Shown piece by piece: positions 1 through 12,274 of a stretch of DNA of 64,000 nucleotides; the stretch's first letter is position 1; each line of letters begins with the position of its first letter. This stretch comes from Mytilinidion resinicola (taxonomy: Eukaryota; Ascomycota; Dothideomycetes; Mytilinidiales; Mytilinidiaceae), in assembly GCF_010093595.1 (NCBI RefSeq), contig NW_022985451.1, positions 1,081,715 through 1,145,714 of the forward strand, read 5' to 3'. The notes beneath the pieces were generated by a model. That model ran no database searches. It was given only the letters and a program-made list of their open reading frames with translations, and was not told the DNA's origin. The position numbers and the translations under genes are program-made.

Positions 1-546
1 CCAGGGTCTGCGGGGTTGGGGTCCCCCCTGCAACGCGCTGTCGTCTTCCTCATGCTCCCCACCATGACAGCAGTCGGGCATCTTGCTGGATTCCTCTTCA
101 ACACCACCGTCTACTTTCTTCTTCGACTTATTTCTGCGGTTTTGTGACTGCTGAGCCTCATTTCACTCTAGCAGCGGACGACACCGACGACCTCTGACGC
201 GTAGGCATTGCGTTGCCCGCCCCCAGCTGAGAGACATCCCCGGTACACCCCGACTCACCCACTAGCCCTCCCAGCGCTCGGTAGAGCCTCAGCTGAGCGG
301 TTGGGACGCCAGCTCGGCGAGAGGTTGCGCAGAGCTTTAAAGCCAGTACTGGACAAACGATACTTAGGGCCAGACAATCCGCTGTGTCGTGAAAGACGCG
401 ACTCGTGCTCCTTTCAGCCTTCCACCTACGGCACAGCACGCCGACGGCAGCCTTGCGGCGAGGCTGTGAAGGAAAAAGGACACCTCTCCCACATACCTCT
501 CTAAACCCTACAACACCACAGCCTCGCGTGTGTCTAGGACCCAACC

Positions 547-1102
547 ATGGATCCCATCTCTACCTCGAACCCTCCCTCCGCGGTCACAGACACGGCCCCC
601 GTCTCCCCCGTCGCCCGCAGCACCTCGTTCCCACATAAGACCTCTTCCGCCGTCGCGCCGTCGAAACCCTCCATCGACACGTCCACGCCGGCGATCAACA
701 CCGAGCCGATCGAAATGGACGCCAGCCCGACGGTCGAGCGGCGGGGGACCGGGGTCAGCGAGGAGGGGGAGGGGCGGATGTTCAGCCCGGATCAGGACGA
801 TGAGATTTTGGAGGAGCTGGGGGTGAAGGGGGAGGGGGTGGGTGTTCGGGAGGTGAGTCCGAGCGATGATACATTTGAGGGAGTGCCTTTGAGGGGTGGT
901 GCTAATGTGTTTCGGTGTGACGCAGAAGAGAGCGGCTATGCTTGCGGCTCGAAGCAAGGACCCCGCTGTTCTGGTGGATATCCCGCATGATCCGAATGCG
1001 GAGGAGGTGGCGGCGGCGAATACGGTTGCGGGGCAGACGACGCCGGCGCCGGAGAGGGCGGATCCGTTGGAGAGGGAGGAGGGGGAGGGGGAGGGGAGGT
1101 GA
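547..1102 (+). CDS. Small hypothetical protein, two exons
   Basis: I do not recognise this family. The best model joins 547-852 and 926-1102 through a 73 bp GTGAGT...GCAG intron that keeps the frame, giving about 160 residues. The N-terminal half is rich in Ser, Thr and Pro and looks disordered. An acidic stretch (FSPDQDDEILEELG) follows, and after the splice comes the most conserved-looking block, KRAAMLAARSKDPAVLVDIP. The tail is Glu/Gly-rich and low in complexity. No signal peptide or membrane segment is seen. The splice is supported because the unspliced frame runs through an unlikely sequence and the downstream frame continues cleanly to TGA. It is likely nuclear or cytosolic, but no function is proposed. 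Confidence 0.6.
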
Positions 1103-2650
1103 TGATATTGAGGGTTGATCCCAGGGCTCAAGAAGAGGAGGTAAAGGGGCGTATGATTCATGATTGAGCGGATGTTAGGTTGAGCGTTGCTAGCATGTTC
1201 TTAGAACCGGTTTCGTAGCGTATGTATCTCTTGATTTCATTGTTCTCCCGTCAGTGTGTTCGTTCATCGTTCCTCGCTCTTCCCATCTCTCTGATCCCAG
1301 AGCTCCAAATCGTCTTTCCCACCCCTTAATACCGCCAGTAACGAGGTCCTGATTCACCTGCTCGTCCACCCCCTGACATACATGTGCCTACCACCACTCG
1401 CGTGCCCTACTACAAGTTCTCCTATGAAACCCTCTCTACCCCCGACTCGAACCCCTTCCAGCATGGGTTTCAAGGCTCTGAGTTGTAAAATCGTCACTAC
1501 GGCGAGATAATGGCTTGGGCTGCAAAACCGAGCATCGACCAGCCGCATGAGTGGAGTGGCGCATACTCCTTCAAACGTACGAAGACATAAACGTCATGGT
1601 GCGGGTGGGTGGTGTGGAGTGTACAAAATCCCAAAACTATGCACGATGGTGTGGTGGGTGGGTGCTGCGGAGTAAACCGCAGAAGAGCAGCTTCCAGATG
1701 GAGGCTGCAGCTCAAGATGCTTGGTGGTGACTGGCGTGGTTGGAGGATGGTGGTGAAGAGTGTAGAGGGGAAAGTTGAAAATTAGAAGAGATTATGGAAG
1801 GAAGTGAGGGTTGATAGGGGTCAGTGGTGATTAGTATCGGTGGAAATGATGATGATGAGAGCAAACGGAGGACATGATGAATGATAGCTCGCGGAGTTGC
1901 ACTCCCACTCTACTCATTTGACGATGTCTATGAGGATGTTGATCCCAGGCAGGAGTTCCATGAAGTGGGTCTTGATACAGTTTTCATGGATCCCTTTTCC
2001 AGTTGTTCTGGGAGAAGGATTCCTAGGGAGAGCTGGGTCTTTATATGCCAATGCTAGAGGTGTTTTGCAAAGGTCACGTGGAAATCACATGACCTAATGC
2101 TCTCGTGAGGTGGATAGGCTACCGCATAACTCAAGAGCACTCCTGTTCTCCACGTGAGAATACGAGATTTAGTGATGTCGTCGTCGTGCTTAGTTTGCCC
2201 AAGCCGTAAGACCAAGAGACATTGAAAAGCAGTTCTCACTATTTATGTGATTCTAGTTGTGATATAATCAAGATTCTATTCCCATGAGAATAAGAAAGTG
2301 TGATACCACCTTCCTACTCACTTGCCTATGAAGAGTTTTAATTCGAAAAGACTGAATTCGAAGTGGTGCATGAACCACACCTGCACGAAAGCTGAGTACG
2401 TGTGGCGCAGGAAATGTATCGTGGGGGCCGGAGATCTGCATGCACAGCCCCTAATTCCAGGCACATCCATCTATGCCGACAGCAGGAGGCCTCGATGACC
2501 ATGATGAATACTCAATTGACGTGTTTGCGCACACATAGGGGCCAATGTAGGTATACTCGCCCCGTGTCGCGAGGATGATCTGACAGCGATCCAGATATAG
2601 CCATAGAGCTCCCCATGCTATCCTAAGCTATACTCGACCCCTCCAATGCG
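1103..2650. other. Intergenic region, no gene seen
   Basis: Only short unconvincing open frames occur here. The stretch probably holds the 3' end of the upstream gene and the promoter of the kinase-GTPase gene. I saw no transposon ends, tandem repeats or RNA gene. Confidence 0.5.
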
Positions 2651-4558
2651 ATGGAGGTAGCTCTACGACCTGCGCCTAGTGGTACTATCGCCCATGGTAC
2701 CGCGGTGGAAGCCTCCGGGGCATCTTGCGAGGGCAGCGAGCTCCAATACTCCTTAGAAGACATCACCGAGACCGACAGACGTCGCTTCAATACTACCCAA
2801 GTACTGGGCCACGGCGCGTACGCATGGGTCGAGGAGGTACAAGACCTGGTAAAAGGCGATACCGTAGCCATGAAAGTCATACCCACCCTGAAACGGAAGC
2901 GCGAACAGACCAGGAAACGCGTCCAGGAGGAGGTAGAGATACTCCGAAAGATATCAGGACACTGTCACATCGTACGGCTGCGACACGCATTTGCGGAGAA
3001 ACGAGGATTCTGCATTCTAGTTGAACCAGTTGCAGAATGCGATTTGGCGGCTTTCTACGAGCATTGCGCTGCGGAGAAGTTCCCGGGAAAGATGATACGG
3101 GAGATTCGGATGTGGTTCTCGTGTTTGGCGCATGGGTTGGAGTATATACATTCGCATCGTATCCGGCATAAGGGCATGTTCAAATGCTCGCTTTGTAGGC
3201 GTTATGCTGACTGAAGCCCAGACATTAAGCCTCAAAACATCCTAGTAAAGGATGGGAACGTACTCTTCGCCGACTTCGGTCTCGCGAAGGACTTCGCTTC
3301 TTCCGACGGCCTGAGCAGTACGACGGAAGGCTACACACAGAAGACGCCAATGTACGCAGCTCCTGAAGTCCACCAACAAGGAGAAAGAAGGTACTCTGCA
3401 GATATATTCTCGCTCGGATGCGTCTTTGCAGAACTTGCGTGTCTCCTGAGCGGTGAGCCTGTGTCCGCCTTCTACGACTTCCGGGTCAAACCAAAGCCCT
3501 ACGGTGCCGAGACTCATTCGTTTCATGAGACGCTTGATCTTGTTGACAACTGGCTAGAAAAGAGCACGCTCCGGATCTATCATGTTATTATGGACATGCT
3601 TGAAGAAGAAGCCAGCCAGAGACCAACTGCAGCCGAACTCCAAGTACTCATTTCACAAAACTTCCCTGATATGCTCCCGTGCGATCATGCTCAGCGTGAG
3701 TCAAAACGTGCGACGACGAGACCTGTTCGTCCAGGACATTACCAAGTGGATCCTAAACGCCGGAGCATCATCCCATGGCTTCCAGCTGAGTCGGAGCCTG
3801 TCACTTGCGTCGTGGCCGTAGATGACCAGCATTCTGCAGCCCAATTCACTGTTGTTGAAAGCATTAAGAGCTCCAAGGTTGAATACAATAATTTCAACCG
3901 AAAAGAACTCTTTGAGCAGCATCTTCAAAGGACAAAGCCACTCCTGATCGCTGAATCACCTTCAAAACCATCTATCCAAACTAACAAGAAAGTTCTTTCG
4001 ACTCCGCCTAAAATGACTACCTCAAAAGTCATCGTCCTGCTAGGCGCCGCCGGTGCAGGCAAATCAGCCCTCGTACGCTCCTTCACAACCGGCCGCTTCT
4101 ACCAAGACTACGATCCCACGATTCAGGACACCGCCTGCAAACCGGTTACCACACGCTCTCTGACTACCCTGCTCCGCATGGTCGACACAGCTGGTCAGGA
4201 CGAGTATGCTGAATTACGCGAGACCAGCGCGCTCGATGCCGACGGTTTCGTCATGGTCTACAGCATCGAGGACCGTGGGTCCTTCGAGCGCGTGAGTGGA
4301 CTTGTCGAGGATGTCCAGCGCGTGTGGGCGTGGGCACAGCAGAAGGGGCGGAAAGATGAAGGGCGGCTTCCACGGTTCTTGACAGTTGTAGGAGCTAAAG
4401 CGGATTTGAAGGGAGAGCGATGTGTACGGGTTGAAGAAGGGGAGAAGCTGGCGAAGAGTGTTGGCTGTCGATTCTTGGAAACTAGTGCGAAGGAGAATTG
4501 GAATGTTGATGTTCTCTTCCGTGATGCTGTGGAGAGGTTGGTGGAGGGGAGTGGCTGA
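2651..4558 (+). CDS. Protein kinase fused to a Ras-like small GTPase
   Basis: Two exons (2651-3173, 3222-4558) give about 619 residues. Residues ~45-330 form a Ser/Thr kinase: glycine loop LGHGAYAWV, Lys75 in AMKVI, HKDIKPQN with catalytic Asp ~175, DFG ~192, APE ~221. After a linker of about 110 residues, residues ~439-619 are a Ras-superfamily GTPase: P-loop GAAGAGKSA, switch I YDPTIQDTA, DTAGQDEY, AKAD in place of NKxD, and ETSAK. There is no C-terminal CAAX box, so prenylation is not expected. The 48 bp intron falls inside the HKD motif and needs a GC-AG splice (donor GCATGT); skipping it destroys the kinase. The frame is open across both domains with no stop. A separate GTPase start at ATG 4013 is possible. 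Kinase-Ras fusions are unusual; the known eukaryotic kinase-GTPase proteins are the ROCO type. Confidence 0.75.
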
Positions 4559-5351
4559 ATTATGAAAGAGCGCTGGGATCAGCTTGAAATGCTGATGCAC
4601 TCCGGCCTCTACTTCGCTATGCTACGGCTCTACCTCACGCCTAGGCTCGAAGTATCTACGTTTTCGAAACGCCAGTAACGTTCATACAGACCTGTAAGTT
4701 GAACGACTATTTCCTCCTTAGCCTTCCACTGACCGATAAGCAGACTCCAGCGACGGATTTGGTGGTCAACTGTAAAACAACTATCTTTCAAGCTTCAGTA
4801 CCGAGTCGAACTTGGCTTTTAGGAACTGTTGGAAACCGCTACTAAGGCATACCGATCACCGATCGAGGGCTGAGTAGGTCTACAAGGCTGAATGACAACC
4901 TCATTATGGATGAAACCCCTGCTCCGAAGTCTAAAGGGCTACCACTCTTTCGACAAGGTCACGCATAGCACAGCCGAGTCAACGAGTATCAGATGATAGG
5001 CGAAATAATGCCAGCCTCGGAGAGTATTCATAGGTCCTGTACTATACAGCGAAGGAGTTCGCATGCCTACAAACGCCCTGTCTAGTCAATGGCAGTCCCC
5101 GCCTCGAGACCGAGTAACATTATTTCCCCATATGCCGCACTGCAAGCATCTTCAAGTCGTCCGAGGTTGCAACAAGGCTCGCGGAATAGGCCTCATGCAG
5201 CTTGGTGGGCTGTGTAAGCGCTCGGGCCATCAATCCGACGACAACTCAGCCGGTCCACCACCATCCATTATCGCAACCATCAGTCAACAATCTTTGGAAA
5301 GTGGACAATCAATCGCCTTTTCTCTATTCTCAGCCACCTTGTGCAATCCTC
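4559..5351. other. Intergenic region, no gene seen
   Basis: No supported reading frame. It separates the kinase-GTPase gene from the HET relic and may hold the promoter of the latter. Confidence 0.45.
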
Positions 5352-7443
5352 ATGGACCTTACCAACTCCTCGTCTGTCGCCCCACGTAGCAGTATACGGG
5401 CATTATGGAACAAGGCTGTGAAGCGCGAAAGCTGGACATCATCAACCTGTAAAGTCTGTAGCTATCATCAGCCTAAAGGCCCCTCACCAGTCCTATTTCA
5501 AAGGTTACAGATTCGAAACGCTCAAGCGTTTTCAAGACTCAAAGCAGAAAGGATGTGTGATGTGCGGTATAATCGTTGACGCCATTCTTTCAGAAGAGCT
5601 CAAAATCAATGTCAAGCCTACCGATCGTATTAGAATGGGGTGGGGGGCCAGGGAACTTCAGATACGGAAGAAAGATCTTTCAATGGAAACTTGCGTGTTA
5701 GATTTCTACACTACCAATAGTGAGCACAAACTTCTGGAATACCACCTTCATAGTGGAGGCTACTGCTAACATCTCCAAAGCCTTGAAGAAACGTTACCTT
5801 TTCGCCGTGGGTCTACGGTCTGCAGCAACCCTGGCTCACAAGAAAGCGTTGCGAAAGTCAGGCAGTGGATCACTGAATGTGATCAACATGAGCGTTGCAA
5901 ACACGTGCGGATAGCGCCAGTAGCAGCTGTCGGCACGCCAAAACGTCTCGTGTGCGTGGGTTCTCACGACAAAACTCCGTATCTATACAAGCCTCAAGTG
6001 GGCAAGTTTGATGCAAAATATGCTGCACTGAGCCATTGTTGAGGAAAGAAGCAACCACTGCGAAGTCTCCGTTCAAATATAGCGACGATGAGACAGCAAA
6101 TCGACTGGACATTGATACCAACGACGTTCCGAGATGCTATCTTCTTTACAAGAAGCTTGGGAATAAGCTACGTCTAGATCGACTCGCTATGCATTGTGCA
6201 GGATGATCTCAACGACTGGGCCGAAGAATCTCCCAAGATGTCATACATATATGCTACCGCTTATCTTACTATTGCGGCCTCCGCTGCCAACCACAGTTCA
6301 ATTAGATTCTTAATTCCACGTCGATATCCTACATTGTCCCTCACTCTACGATTGCCAAGGAGTTCCAGAGATCATGTCATACATATCAGACGGCGATTGC
6401 TGAGTGGGGAAAATCTTAGACCTTTAGACACACGTGGTTGGGCTTTCCAAGAACGCATTTTATCGCGAAATACTGTACGCTTTTCGAATCGCGAAATCGA
6501 ATGGGAGTGTCGCAGTCAGAGTACTTGCGAGTGCGGTACCTCATATCGTTCAACTTCGCAGTACACACAGTTCACCGAAGAGAATGTGTATTCGTGGTGG
6601 CATTTAGTAATAGTCACACACTTCTCATTCCTAGACCTTACGCAGGAGATGGATATCTTACCGGCTCTATCTGGCATTGCATCGTCCATGAAGAATCAAA
6701 CTGGGGATGACTATCTGGCGAGAATCTGGAAAAAGGATCTCATACCAGGACTGCTCTGGTGTTACGAACCACGAACGTCCGCCTCGCTCTTCACACTTTC
6801 GGGGGCTGAGTTACCGTCGAGCTACCGAGCACCTTCTTGGTCATGGGCATCCGCGACAGCACAGGTTGCATATATATTCTACCGCACGCAGTTCGAATTG
6901 CATGTCGAGGTCCTCGGTGCCCATGCGTCACATCAACAGCAGATTCCACGGGACGTGTGAGCAGTGGGTTCATCGATATCAGAGGCCCCTTGCTTCCAGT
7001 GTTGCTGAGTGATTGCGATAGCCTCCAGAGGGGATGGCGATACGAAGTAGTGCGCAGAGACTCTACGGGATCATTTCCTTGTGACTGGCTGTGAAGTCTC
7101 CGCGGATACCTATATGCATACGACGGCTGTGGCAACGTCATCTGGCCTATGCAAGTCCCTAATTAGAGCTCGCAATAGAGATATACCCAAGCCCCAGAAA
7201 GGCATCACTGGGGAAGCCTGGCTTATGCTCTGTTCTGAGGAATGTGATTCAAGAGATTTCCCTCCCAACCCCTTGAGCTTTTGCTCTTTGAACTGTTCGA
7301 GAATAATCGATCTTATTCTAGGACGTTCGCCAAACGTGCAAGACGGGTATGAGCGGCTTGGCATATATAAGGGCCACTTACCGGAAGACAAAATGCCTGA
7401 GTTTTTTGCAATAGGAGAAACGAAGCGAATTATGATTGTATAA
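5352..7443 (+). pseudogene. HET-domain heterokaryon incompatibility gene, broken
   Basis: The fragments read in order as a HET protein: CKVC near the N-terminus, GCVMCGII, WITECDQHERCKH, YAALSHC, IPTTFRDAIFFTRSLGISY, IDSLCIVQDDLNDW, a WAFQERILS block and a C-terminal YERLGIYKG block ending at 7443. HET proteins drive vegetative incompatibility and cell death in ascomycetes. The gene is broken. The frame changes near 5480-5500, TAA lies at 5767-5769, TGA at 6040-6042 replaces the Trp of the SHCWG motif, TAG at 6175-6177 replaces the Trp before IDSLC, and frameshifts follow near 6950 and 7080. Both Trp losses are G-to-A on this strand. No intron removes these stops. It is almost certainly not functional. 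Confidence 0.85.
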
Positions 7444-7643
7444 TGGGATGGAGACTGAGAAGCGCTTTCGAAGTGGAAGGTCGGACATCCTCCAATTTAT
7501 TCGAAATACTGGAAGTCAGAGTCACCGTGACGTACATACCGGAAAGGCAAATCCATGGTACAGAACTGCATTCTTATCGGTGATTAGGTAGTTGGTCGAG
7601 CATCATTGGAGAGCGACCTAGGTTATATTGGTCGAGAAAGCAG

Positions 7644-10059
7644 CTACCAGAATGCCGATGGATCAACAGAGTCCAACTCACACATATCCCAGTACACTAC
7701 CCAGGCATCTTCGTCTTCATCTCCTTCTCTTATCTTCATGCCCACGACTTGCAAACAACTTTCCCACGTACCCCATAGCTCTGGAGTGTCGACGAGGTCC
7801 GAAGGGCTCAAACCGTACGAATCTAGGAGATTGGGATCACTGCCGGCGCGAAGAAGATCCACCAACCTCCGACGTAAGAGCCGGTCCCTATCAACCAAGC
7901 CGGGCTTTGGCTCAGACTCCTGTTCGAAGCAAACATGGATCGGGCCTCGTCCATAACGGTCGACAGCTCGTGTATTGGCCCCAAGATCTAGAATGGTCGT
8001 CAATGTAATGTGCATCATTAGGCTACGACGGATAAAGGCAAGGAGGACAGTCTCGCCTTGCCGATTCCGATCTTCTAGACTGTATCCAAGTGTGGTGAGG
8101 CTGCGAAGAGACCTCGAAAGAGGGTAGTCCTCGCTTACGGCCTCCATAAGATTACACAACATATTGAGGAGGCCGCCGTGCCTTTTCCATGCATGATCAG
8201 TGGCCTTACAGCCATACTGAAGAGCCAGTCTTGTCATTTTAATTGCTGTTCCGTGTTTCCGGCGGAGGGACGGTCGAGCTAAGTAAGGCTGGCCAGGAAA
8301 ATTGATCGACCAGATGTACCATATGACATCTTCACCAGTGCTATCATAGTAAGCATTACCCTTGTACGACCGACGAGAAGGATTGGACTAGGACTCACAG
8401 TGAGCTTCGTAACGGATCTGCGCCTGCTTCTAGTAAGGCGCGGAATGTGTGAAGCTGGCAGTTTGAGGCAGCGTGCTATCGAATAAATTAGCTATGCATC
8501 ACAACAACGGCTACGCTTACCCAGAGCAAAGTACGGCCTTCCTGATCTCTGTCGAACACACTGATCTCATTTGTTTGTAGCATTTCGAGAAGCGGTTCGA
8601 CTTCGTCGCTAGTTGTATAATCTATGGCTTTAGAGTAACTCGGAATGACTAGGTACGGTGTGATATGGCGATCTGTCAAATCTTCCTGGAACGCGTGCGA
8701 TTCAAGTGAGAGGGTGATCGTTAGGCCGATGTTAGACCGCTCAGGATCTGGCAAAAATGTGGCGCCTACTGTACAGGAGACCCGCACGCCAGTTTCGGCG
8801 TCATAGTCTTCGGCTACATGGAGGAGGGTCTTGTCGTTTTGGCCCATTACGGCCTTGAAATGGTTGCATGGTTGCAGAAACGTAACACGTCTCTCAGCAG
8901 TGGAAGCATGTGCCAATCCAAGACTCGGCATGCATTCCTTTGTGGATAGAACCAGTCGCTTTTCGTGCTCCGCGTCCGTGTTTCTCATCGTGACGGCTTG
9001 ACTTGAACGCTTCGAACGAGTCAATGCGGCCTTCGCTGACGCACTATGGCTGCCTGCGAGTATCTCCTCAAACTCTGAGAGTATCCAATCAAGTTCAAAT
9101 GCTGATCCTTTGATGTTCCTTGCTGTCTTCATTGACTGGAGCAAGTTTGAGAGCGGTTGTCGCATGAGCAAGAGAGGCATCGTCAAAATCTCCAAGCGAA
9201 CACCACATGAGGTGCATTTCATGCGCGAGTAAACTACCTCGTCTGAGATAGTATCAATCGTGTTTTGGAGGTTGTCGACTTTCGATATCAAGGCAGAAGT
9301 AGAGAGCGCTTGTTTCGCAAAACTGCGTTTCTGGGCCGCTCGAACCTGTACTACCTCCTTAGAAGCATTGTGCACTTGGCGTGTTAATTTGGACCTCGCA
9401 GTTCTTGATCCAGAAACTTCGTGTCTAATTTTGGCTATGTTGGCGGAGTAGTTCTTGACCTCTTTCTCGAGGAGGGCAGTCCGGGCATCAGCGGAAAACT
9501 GAAGGTCGCCCAGAGTATCGCCAAGGCGTTGGAGCTTTTTCCGGATAGCTAGTTCTTGCTGCCTGCTAAAACGTTAGTTTGAGAGCTGAAGTCTGATTTG
9601 TGAGAAGACATACCGCCCAGCTAAAGACAGGGTTGTCATCAATGATACGCGATGCGACTCGAGTCGTTGACGTGCCGAAGCCAAACCACCCTCTTCCTCC
9701 GCCCATTTCATCGACTTTCCTACTCTCGCCGCTATCCCATCCGATCTCACATGCCGAGCTTGACTTGCGCGTTTAGCTAAATACTCAAACTCGGAGAGGC
9801 ACCCATTGAGCGCGGCCTGGAAGTCGGGCAGAACCTGAAAGTCCTCAGACGTGAACGGCGACGACTGGAACTCAACAACGAACAGACGCGTCGCGGTCAC
9901 AATCTGAGAAATATGGCCTATCTCGCGCAATAGCTCCTCAGCATCGGACGCAGCCTGGCATATGTCTGAAATGCCGCCCGTAAGGGTTTGTCCAGTTCGA
10001 GTTACGACGTCCGCGAGCCCGACGACGGAAAAGGCGTTCGCTGCTATGGAGAGAGCCAT
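7644..10059 (-). CDS. STAND N-terminal domain protein with ankyrin-like repeats
   Basis: Four exons on the minus strand (10059-9614, 9562-8521, 8475-8399, 8340-7644) join in frame through 51, 45 and 58 bp GT-AG introns, giving about 753 residues. The start MALSIAANAFSVVGLADVV is typical of the fungal N-terminal domain found on STAND/NLR proteins (Helo-like N family). The centre is helical, with an RKKLQRLGDTL coiled-coil-like part. The C-terminal third holds ankyrin-like repeats (EGRTLLWHAASNCQLHTFRALLEAGADP is split by intron 2; later QGETVLLAFIRRS and YGRGPIHVCFE). No NACHT or NB-ARC nucleotide-binding motif is seen, so it looks like an NLR-related receptor or adaptor without the ATPase. 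An ATG upstream at 10299 would add 80 residues unlike the family, so MALSI is preferred. The frame is intact. Confidence 0.75.
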
Positions 10060-11496
10060 GGGTTGCGTCAGCTTGCATCTGAAGCCAAAGTTTCGCAACT
10101 GGAATGAAAGGGTAAGTTTGAAACGTTTAAAGATTGTTACTAAATGATCGATTCTCAGTCTCGAAGGAAGACTCCTTAGTACGAAGTATGGTGAGTTGTG
10201 CCTTGGAGGCTGTGCGAAGGCTGTGCCCAAAAGCCCTATCTCCAGTGACAGGGTAGTCTCTGTCGTTGTTACACAATGGTTGCCTTCTTTCAGCCTCATT
10301 TTAGAGATGGCTACCCGACTAGGCTTGACACCGTGACCCTACGTATTCTGTGGGACTATTGGTGTCAACTATCTATATCCTATTACTTTCCCCAAACGCT
10401 CAACACCTACTCAGCAGAGGTACCTATCTGCTATTTCAGATGAATTCAACCTTGCAGTCTTGGCAGGCTCACCGCCTTGCCCTCTAAGTGAATGCCGCTG
10501 GTCAGTAATTCACTTTTTATACTCACGTAGAGCACGCCTAAAAAACTCGAGATATACACACACTAGAGCTTCAGGATTCGGAGACTATTCAGTACTATAC
10601 AAGCCTGTCAGCATCTTCCTTTTCACCTCATGGATCAAGCGACTAGTTATCAACCATCCCCGATGGTCTTCTCCTGCCCCATAAAGTGTGTTCCATCCAC
10701 TAGCGTAACATGCGCTTGCTTGAGAAAATAACGTCCTATCTCGTCATTATCTCAACTAGGGAAACATGGTAGAAGACACTAATTGCCATGATGCCGATGG
10801 CGCACTAGTTATATAACATGCGCATTACGGGATTTGTGAGGGGTTGCTATAAGAACCTGTACTAACCTCAAATGGAAGGAGCTCAAATTAAGTTCCTCGT
10901 TTAATTTGTAAAAGCGATTATTAGTTACTTCTCGCTACACGCCCTTGGGAAGACGAGTCCATAAAGAAACTGCATATCTATACTAGAAATAGCAGCATCA
11001 TGATCTCTTAAATGCGTTGCGTCTTCTATTTCACCCATTAGATATCAATTCAGCATTAGCCACCACATCTTATCTCGCTTGTAGACAGCGCGCCCTATGC
11101 CAATACGTAATAACTCCGCTATTATAAGCAGACTAGAAAGACCAATTTATAAAAAACCAGAAGACTAAGAAGAGGCTCATATAGTTTATTGCGTACTCCC
11201 ATGAATTTACTCGTCAACGCTGACAATCACAAGAATAAGAGGAGTAAGTCTTGAAAGCAGCAAATCGTGCGAGGTTCCTAGAACAAAACAATACCTCCAC
11301 CTTTCTCAGACACTATAACTCCACTCTGAATTTCTTTATGTTGACTTACTAATTCAGTAGCTTAAGATACTCAAGCTTTAGCTATTTTTTTAAAAATGAC
11401 GAAGTCTATTATAGCCTCTAAATTCTCCCGGCCATGGAATACAAAACCATCACCATACTCTCCACCCGAGGAGCGTGAAACACACGCAACGACGGG
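10060..11496. other. AT-rich gene-poor stretch
   Basis: After the promoter side of the ankyrin gene the sequence becomes AT-rich with many TA dinucleotides and no plausible coding frame (about 10700-11400). This texture fits RIP-degraded or relic DNA leading into the aminotransferase relic. No transposon protein could be read. Confidence 0.45.
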
Positions 11497-12274
11497 ATCC
11501 TATGGAGAAATGCGCCAGAAGACACCTATGACCCAATCAGTAATCCCTCCGGAGTTGCAGTCGGTAACGCAGAAAACGTACTTTCCATCCTAGCCTGACA
11601 CCTACCTCACATCCGCAATAACATTCTCTTATAGTCTCTCGTCCACAGCTATATACTAGGAGAGGCCGAAGTCGTCCCGTTTACTTCCGTCCTCTTCATC
11701 GATCCCATGAATATCATCTCTCCTGACCGTTTGCACGTATTCTACGGGTTCAGCAAAGACTTCGCGGCCGCTGGTCTCCGCTTAGGGTGTCTGATTACCC
11801 AAAACACCCTCCTGTGGAAATCAGTAAAATCGAATACCCGCTTCCACGGCGGGTCGGGTTTATCCATTGCCGTCGCGGTTGCGATTCTTGAAGACGAGGA
11901 GTTCGTTGCCTCCTTTCTAGCGCTTAGTCGACAGAAGATCGGGGACGCGTATAGGTACGCTACAAGTTTCCTTCAGAAGAATGGAAATGAGTACTGGAGG
12001 GGGAGGTATGTTCTTTCTTCTCCTCTTTGTAGGCGGGATCTAAGGCGTGACATATGACAGTACCGCCGGCTTCTTCATCTATCTCAATCTCTCCCCCTGG
12101 CTACTCCCTAAGCTAGAAGATCCAGAATATGTATCGGAGTACGACTTCGCTCAGGAGCTGCTAGATGCAGGGGTTGAGATGCATCCGAGGGAAGAGCATT
12201 GGGAGGAGCCGGGACATTTCAGACTGGTGTTTGGGCATGAGCGGGAGAGATTAGGGGAAGGAGTGAGACGATGA
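11497..12274 (+). pseudogene. ACC-synthase-like aminotransferase relic, internal deletion
   Basis: Two separated parts of a class I/II PLP-dependent aminotransferase (fungal ACC-synthase-like) remain. The first, 11497-11598, encodes a near-N-terminal piece with EDTYDPISNPSGVAVGNAEN and stops at TGA. The second runs from about 11670 and covers VVPFTSVLFIDP, the PLP-lysine region YGFSKDFAAAGLRLG, a GT-AG intron (12006-12060) and a good C-terminus (TAGFFIYLNLSPW, HFRLVFGHERE) ending at 12274. The central substrate and cofactor region between the AEN motif and the lysine region, well over 100 residues in relatives, is missing. TAG and other stops lie between the parts. The good state of the 3' half suggests the deletion is not very old. 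No active enzyme is expected. Confidence 0.75.

Noticed and set aside
2651..4558. The kinase-GTPase frame as two overlapping genes joined by sequence error
   Set aside because: The frame is continuous with no stop or slip between domains, so a fusion is the simplest reading; kept open in the finding.
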